Source: Liolophura sinensis (Eukaryota > Mollusca > Polyplacophora > Chitonida > Chitonidae). Taken from it: DNA of 24,274 nt. The stretch is taken from the NCBI RefSeq assembly GCF_032854445.1, contig NW_027018461.1, positions 1 to 24,274 of the forward strand. The letters are read 5' to 3'. Below the pieces are notes generated by a model. It was given only the letters and a program-made list of their open reading frames with translations. It searched no databases and was not told the DNA's origin. This document shows positions 20,423-24,274 of this stretch, piece by piece. The position numbers and the translations under genes were made by a program. Position 1 is the first letter of the stretch, and every line of letters begins with the position of its first letter.

Positions 20423-20868
20423 AATTGAACACTGACCCACATCAATAAGGTGCCAAAAGATGCGCAATTGGGCCAGGCATCTCCAGGTGTTGAAAAATTG
20501 GAAATTTCCTTGGTTTCCATGGAGTAAGAGCCGTTGCTGGGCACGTGATTAGCCTCTTACCAGCAGCATTGGAACATTTTTTCCACTTTTGGATTTTTGC
20601 CTGGTCCTTTTGCTAATTGAAATCGGCTACATGTACTATGTACCATCGCGACTGGTCATTACTATATTCAACTTTTGATTATAAGTTATGTGCCCTTCGG
20701 TAGCCCAGAAGACGTCAAATCTTTGGGCCAAGCCCATTTAACTCACCCAGCAAATGTCTTACTTCTAAGTCGAAGACAAACTCAATGTCTTTATCTACAT
20801 GTAGAAAAACCACACCATTTTAATATAAAAAACACAAGGTACTTGATACAGTCTGCTGTAAAAAGTAC
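20423..20868 (+). repeat. Satellite monomer M39, short form with 102-bp deletion
   Basis: 446 bases, matching M34 by eye. Only five units after M34, whereas earlier short units are 8-10 units apart. Confidence 0.95.
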
Positions 20869-21417
20869 AATTGAACACTGACCCACATCAATAAGGTGCC
20901 AAAAGATGCGCAATTGGACCAAGCATCTCCAGGTGTTGAAAAATTGTAAATTTCCTTGGTTTCCATGGAGTAAGAGCCGTTGCTGGGCACGTGATTTTGA
21001 CATAAATGATCATTCAATTGTGGCTACAGCCAAAAGTTTTTGTCGGAGAGCAACGCGGTTTGCACCATTCGATTTCTCGTCACAAAATACGTCGGATTAG
21101 CCTCTTACCAGCAGCATTGGAACATTTTTTCCACTTTTGGATTTTTGCCTGGTCCTTTTGCTAATTGAAATCGGCTACATGTACTATGTACCACCGCGAC
21201 TGGTCATTACTATATTCAACTTTTGATTATAAGTTATGTGCCCTTTGGTAGCCCAGAAGACGTCAAATCTTTGGGCCAAGCCCATTTAACTCACCCAGCA
21301 AATGTCTTACTTCTAAGTCGAAGATAAACTCAATGTCTTTATCTACATGTAGAAAAACCACACCATTTTTATATAAAAAAACACAAGGTACTTGATACAC
21401 TCTGCTCTAAAAAGTAC
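20869..21417 (+). repeat. Satellite monomer M40 (copy of M35)
   Basis: 549 bases. accaccgcg, ccctttggt and gatacactctg as in M35; private ctctaaaaag. Confidence 0.95.
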
Positions 21418-21968
21418 AATTGAACACTGACCCACATCAATAAGGTGTCAAAAGATGCGCAATTGGGTTAGGCATCTCCAGCTGTTGAAAAATTGCAAAT
21501 TTCCTTGGTTTCCATGGAGTAAGAGCCGTTGCTGGGCACGTGATTTTGACATAAATGATGATTCAATTGTGGCTACAGCCAAAAGTATTGGTCGGAGAGC
21601 AACGCGGTTTGCACCATTCGATTTCTCGTCACAAAATACGTCGGATTAGGCCTCTTACCAGCAGCATTGGAACATTTTTTCCACTTTTGGATTTTTCCCT
21701 GGTCCCTTTTGCTAATTGAAATCGGCTACATGTACTATGTACCATCGCGACTGGTCATTAACTATATTCACTTTTGATTATAAGTTACGTGCCCTTCGGT
21801 AGCCCAGAAGACGTCAAATCTTTGGGCCAAGCCCATTTAACTCACCCAGCAAATGTCTTACTTCTAAGTCGAAGATAAACTCAATGTCTTTATCTACATG
21901 TAGAAAAAACCACACCATTTTTAAATAAAAACCACAAGATACTTAATAGAGTCTGCTGTAAAAAGTAC
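21418..21968 (+). repeat. Satellite monomer M41 (copy of M36)
   Basis: 551 bases. Like M36 with extra bases in ggattaggcctc, ggtcccttttgc and gaaaaaacc and a rearranged aactatattcac. Confidence 0.95.
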
Positions 21969-22517
21969 AATTGAACACTGACCCACATCAATAAGTGCCA
22001 AAAGATGCGCAATTGGGCCAGGCATCTCCAGGTGTTGAAAAATTGTAAATTTCCTTGGTTTCCATGGAGTAAGAGCCGTTGCTGGGCACGTGATTTTGAC
22101 ATAAATGATGATTCAATTGTGGCTACAGCCAAAAGTATTGGTCGGAGAGCAACGCGGTTTGCACCATTCGATTTCTCGTCACAAAATACGTCGGATTAGC
22201 CTCTTACCAGCAGCATTGGAACATTTTTTCCACTTTTGGATTTTTGCCTGGTCTTTTTGCTAATTGAAGTCGGCTACATGTACTATGTACCATCGCGACT
22301 GGTCATTACTATATTCAACTTTTGATTATAAGTTATGTGCCCTTCGGTAGCCCAGAAGACACCAAGTCTTTGGGCCAAGCCCATTTAACTCACCCAGCAA
22401 ATGTCTTACTTCTAAGTCGAAGATAAACTTAATGTCTTTATCTACATGTAGAAAAAACCACACCCATTTTTATATAAAAAACACAAGGTACTTGATACAG
22501 TCTGCTGTAAAAAGTAC
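21969..22517 (+). repeat. Satellite monomer M42
   Basis: 549 bases. aataagtgcc (one G missing), ggtctttttgc, gaagtcgg, gaagacaccaagtc, aacttaatg, cacccattttt, class A. No close partner in the window. Confidence 0.95.
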
Positions 22518-23064
22518 AATTGAACACTGACACACATCAATAAGGTGCCAAAAGATGCGCAATTGGGCCAGGCATCTCCAGGTGTTGAAAAATTGTAAAT
22601 TTCCTTGGTTTCCATGGAGTAAGAGCCGTTGGCTGGGCACGTGATTTTGACATAAATGATGATTCAATTGTGGCTACAGCCAAAAGTATTGGTCGGAGAG
22701 CAACGCGGTTTGCACCATTCGATTTCTCGTCACAAAATACGTCGGATTAGCCTCTTACCAGCAGCATTGGAACATTTTTTCGACTTTTGGATTTTTGCCT
22801 GGTCCTTTTGCTAATTGAAATCGGCTACATGTACTATGTACCACCGCGACTGGTCATTACTATATTCAACTTTTGATTATAAGCTATGTGCCCTTCGTAG
22901 CCCAGAAGATGTCAAATCTTTGGGCCAAGCCCATTTAACTCACCCAGCAAATGTCTTACTTCTAAGTCGAAGATAAACTCAATGTCTTTATCTACATGTA
23001 GAAAAACCACACCATTTTTAAATAAAAACCACAAGATACTTATAGAGTCTGCTGTAAAAAGTAC
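22518..23064 (+). repeat. Satellite monomer M43
   Basis: 547 bases. gacacacatc, ttggctgggc, ttcgac, accaccgcg, agctatg, ccttcgtagcc, gatgtc, class C with acttatagag. Several single-base indels. Confidence 0.95.
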
Positions 23065-23611
23065 AATTGAACACTGACCCACATCAATAAGGTGCCAAAA
23101 GATGCGCAATTGGGCCAGGCATCTCCAGGTGTTGAAAATTGTAAATTTCCTTGGTTTTCCATGGAGTAGAGCCGTTGCTAGGCACGTGATTTTGACATAT
23201 TTGATCATCAATTGTGACTACATCCAAAAGTATTGGTCGGAGAGCAAACGCGGTTTGCACCATTCGATTTCTCGTCACAAAATACGTCGGATTAGCCTCT
23301 TACCAGCAGCATTGGAACATTTTTTCCACTTTTGGATTTTTGGCCTGGTCCTTTTGCTAATTGAAATCGGCTACATGTACTATGCACCATCGCGACTGGT
23401 CATTACTATATTCAACTTTTGATTATAAGTTATGTGCCCTTCGGTAGCCAGAAGATGTCAAATCTTTGGGCCAAGCCCATTTAACTCACCCAGCAAATGT
23501 CTTACTTCTAAGTCGAAGACAAACTCAATGTCTTTATCTACATGTAGAAAAACCACACCATTTTTATATAAAAAACACAAGGTACTTGATACAGTCTGCT
23601 GTAAAAAGTAC
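23065..23611 (+). repeat. Satellite monomer M44, type 7
   Basis: 547 bases. M7/M37 marks (gctaggcac, atatttgatcat, gtgactacatcc, tgcaccatcg, gacaaac) plus single-base indels in gttgaaaattg, ggttttcc, gagtagagcc, gcaaacgcgg and gtagccag. Confidence 0.95.
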
Positions 23612-24158
23612 AATTGAACACTGACCCACATCAATAAGGTGTCAAAAGATGCGCAATTGGGTTAGGCATCTCCAGGTGTTGAAAAATTGGAAATTTCCTT
23701 GGTTTCCATGGAGTAAGAGCAGTTGCTGGGCACGTGATTTTGACATAAATGATGATTCAATTGTGGCTACAGCCAAAAGTATTGGTCGAGAGCAACGCGG
23801 TTTGCACCATTCGATTTCTCGTCACAAAATACGTCGGATTAGCCTCTTACAAGCAGCATTGGAACATTTTTCCACTTTTGGATTTTTTGCCTGATCCTTT
23901 TGCTAATTGAAATCGGCTACATGTACTATGTACCATCGCGACTGGTCATTACTATATTCAACTTTTGATTATAAGTTATGTGCCCTTCGGTAGCCCAGAA
24001 GACGTCAAATCTTTGGGCCAAGCCCATTTAACTCACCCAGCAAATGTCTTACTTCTAAGTCGAAGACAAACTCAATGTCTTTATCTACATGTAGAAAAAC
24101 CACACCATTTTAATATAAAAAACACAAGGTACTTGATACAGTCTGCTGTAAAAAGTAC
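23612..24158 (+). repeat. Satellite monomer M45, mosaic
   Basis: 547 bases. The head (ggtgtc, gggttagg, aggtgttg) is M38-like; the tail (tacaagcagc, gcctgatcc, gacaaac, class B) is M2/M10-like. Private gagcagttgc and tggtcgagagc. Confidence 0.95.
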
Positions 24159-24274
24159 AATTGAACACTGACCCACATCAATAAGGTGCCAAAAGATGCA
24201 CAATTTGGCCAGGCATCTCCAGGTGTTGAAAAATTGTAAATTTCCTTGGTTTCCATGGAGTAAGAGCCGTTGCT
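24159..24274 (+). repeat. Satellite monomer M46, partial
   Basis: First 116 bases of a unit with the type 3 head mark gcacaatttggcc, cut by the window edge. It follows an M2-like tail, so the M2-M3 order seen at the left end is restarting. Confidence 0.95.

Larger units (their letters stand above)
20423..21968 (+). repeat. 2.64-kb higher-order block, copy 2 (M39-M41)
   Basis: Repeats M34-M36 with few changes (for example ctctgctctaaa in M40, and an extra g and extra c near 21650 and 21706). The following M42 and M43 do not correspond to M37 and M38; those types return one step later as M44 and M45. Confidence 0.88.
1..24274 (+). repeat. 548-bp satellite DNA tandem array, 45 complete monomers plus one partial
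   Basis: The window is filled end to end by direct head-to-tail copies of one monomer. I located each start by the motif aattgaacactg followed by a conserved gacccacatcaataaggtg. Complete units measure 545-552 bases in 40 cases and 445-447 in 5. Copies differ from one another by scattered substitutions, one-base homopolymer changes and the shared 102-base deletion. An NcoI site (CCATGG) occurs once per unit and appears intact throughout. No break, inversion or insertion interrupts the array and neither end is reached, so the true array is longer. This architecture is typical of eukaryotic satellite DNA. I do not recognise the family and its chromosomal location cannot be read from the sequence. 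Confidence 0.98.

Noticed and set aside
1-24274. CRISPR array
   Set aside because: There are no short repeats separated by unique spacers; the entire unit repeats.
1-24274. Transposon or retrotransposon array, or LTRs
   Set aside because: No terminal inverted repeats, target-site duplications, primer-binding site, polypurine tract or recognisable transposase or reverse transcriptase motif; units abut with no intervening sequence.
1-24274. Bacterial or phage origin
   Set aside because: A 24-kb array of about 548-bp non-coding units with higher-order structure and no genes is not a bacterial pattern.

Overview
The whole 24,274-base window is one uninterrupted head-to-tail tandem array (a satellite DNA). 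Forty-five complete monomers and a 116-base start of a forty-sixth are present. Taking the conserved 'aattgaacactg' as the arbitrary unit start, 40 monomers are 545-552 bases (548 is commonest) and 5 are about 446 bases because they share one 102-base internal deletion. All monomers point the same way. I found no unique sequence, transposon, RNA gene, convincing protein gene, telomere repeat or other foreign insertion. One monomer counted by hand is about 40% GC with about 15-16 CpG, roughly 0.7 of expectation.

The organism is most likely a eukaryote (nuclear, non-coding repetitive DNA). A monomer of this length with higher-order structure fits animal or plant satellites, centromeric, pericentromeric or subtelomeric. 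I do not recognise the family and cannot name the species. The moderate CpG content would fit an invertebrate or another lightly methylated genome, but that is weak inference.

Layout (monomers numbered M1-M46). (a) 1-4278, M1-M8, and 4279-7472, M9-M14: the first six monomer types recur in the same order about 4.28 kb apart, with moderate divergence. (b) About 5654-16417: two nearly identical tandem copies of a 10-monomer, 5,378-base higher-order repeat (M11 tail to M21 head, then M21 tail to M31 head), joined inside the chimeric monomer M21. (c) 16688-17783: M32 and M33, a transition with mosaic units. (d) 17784-24274: M34-M46, a 5-monomer (about 2.64 kb) pattern that repeats partly (M34-36 = M39-41) and units of the M7/M8 type that reappear as M37/M38 and M44/M45. 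The last partial unit restarts the M3 type.

The monomer carries some conserved elements: a CACGTGAT box, a CpG-rich core that is nearly invariant in full-length units and lost in the five short ones, perfect palindromes including a 12-base one, runs of T-tracts, and an A/T block with three linked haplotypes, one of which looks like TATA plus initiator. These are candidates for protein binding or transcription of the satellite; none is proven. Short reading frames of 60-107 codons recur simply because the monomer recurs, and variation inside the one I checked does not look coding.
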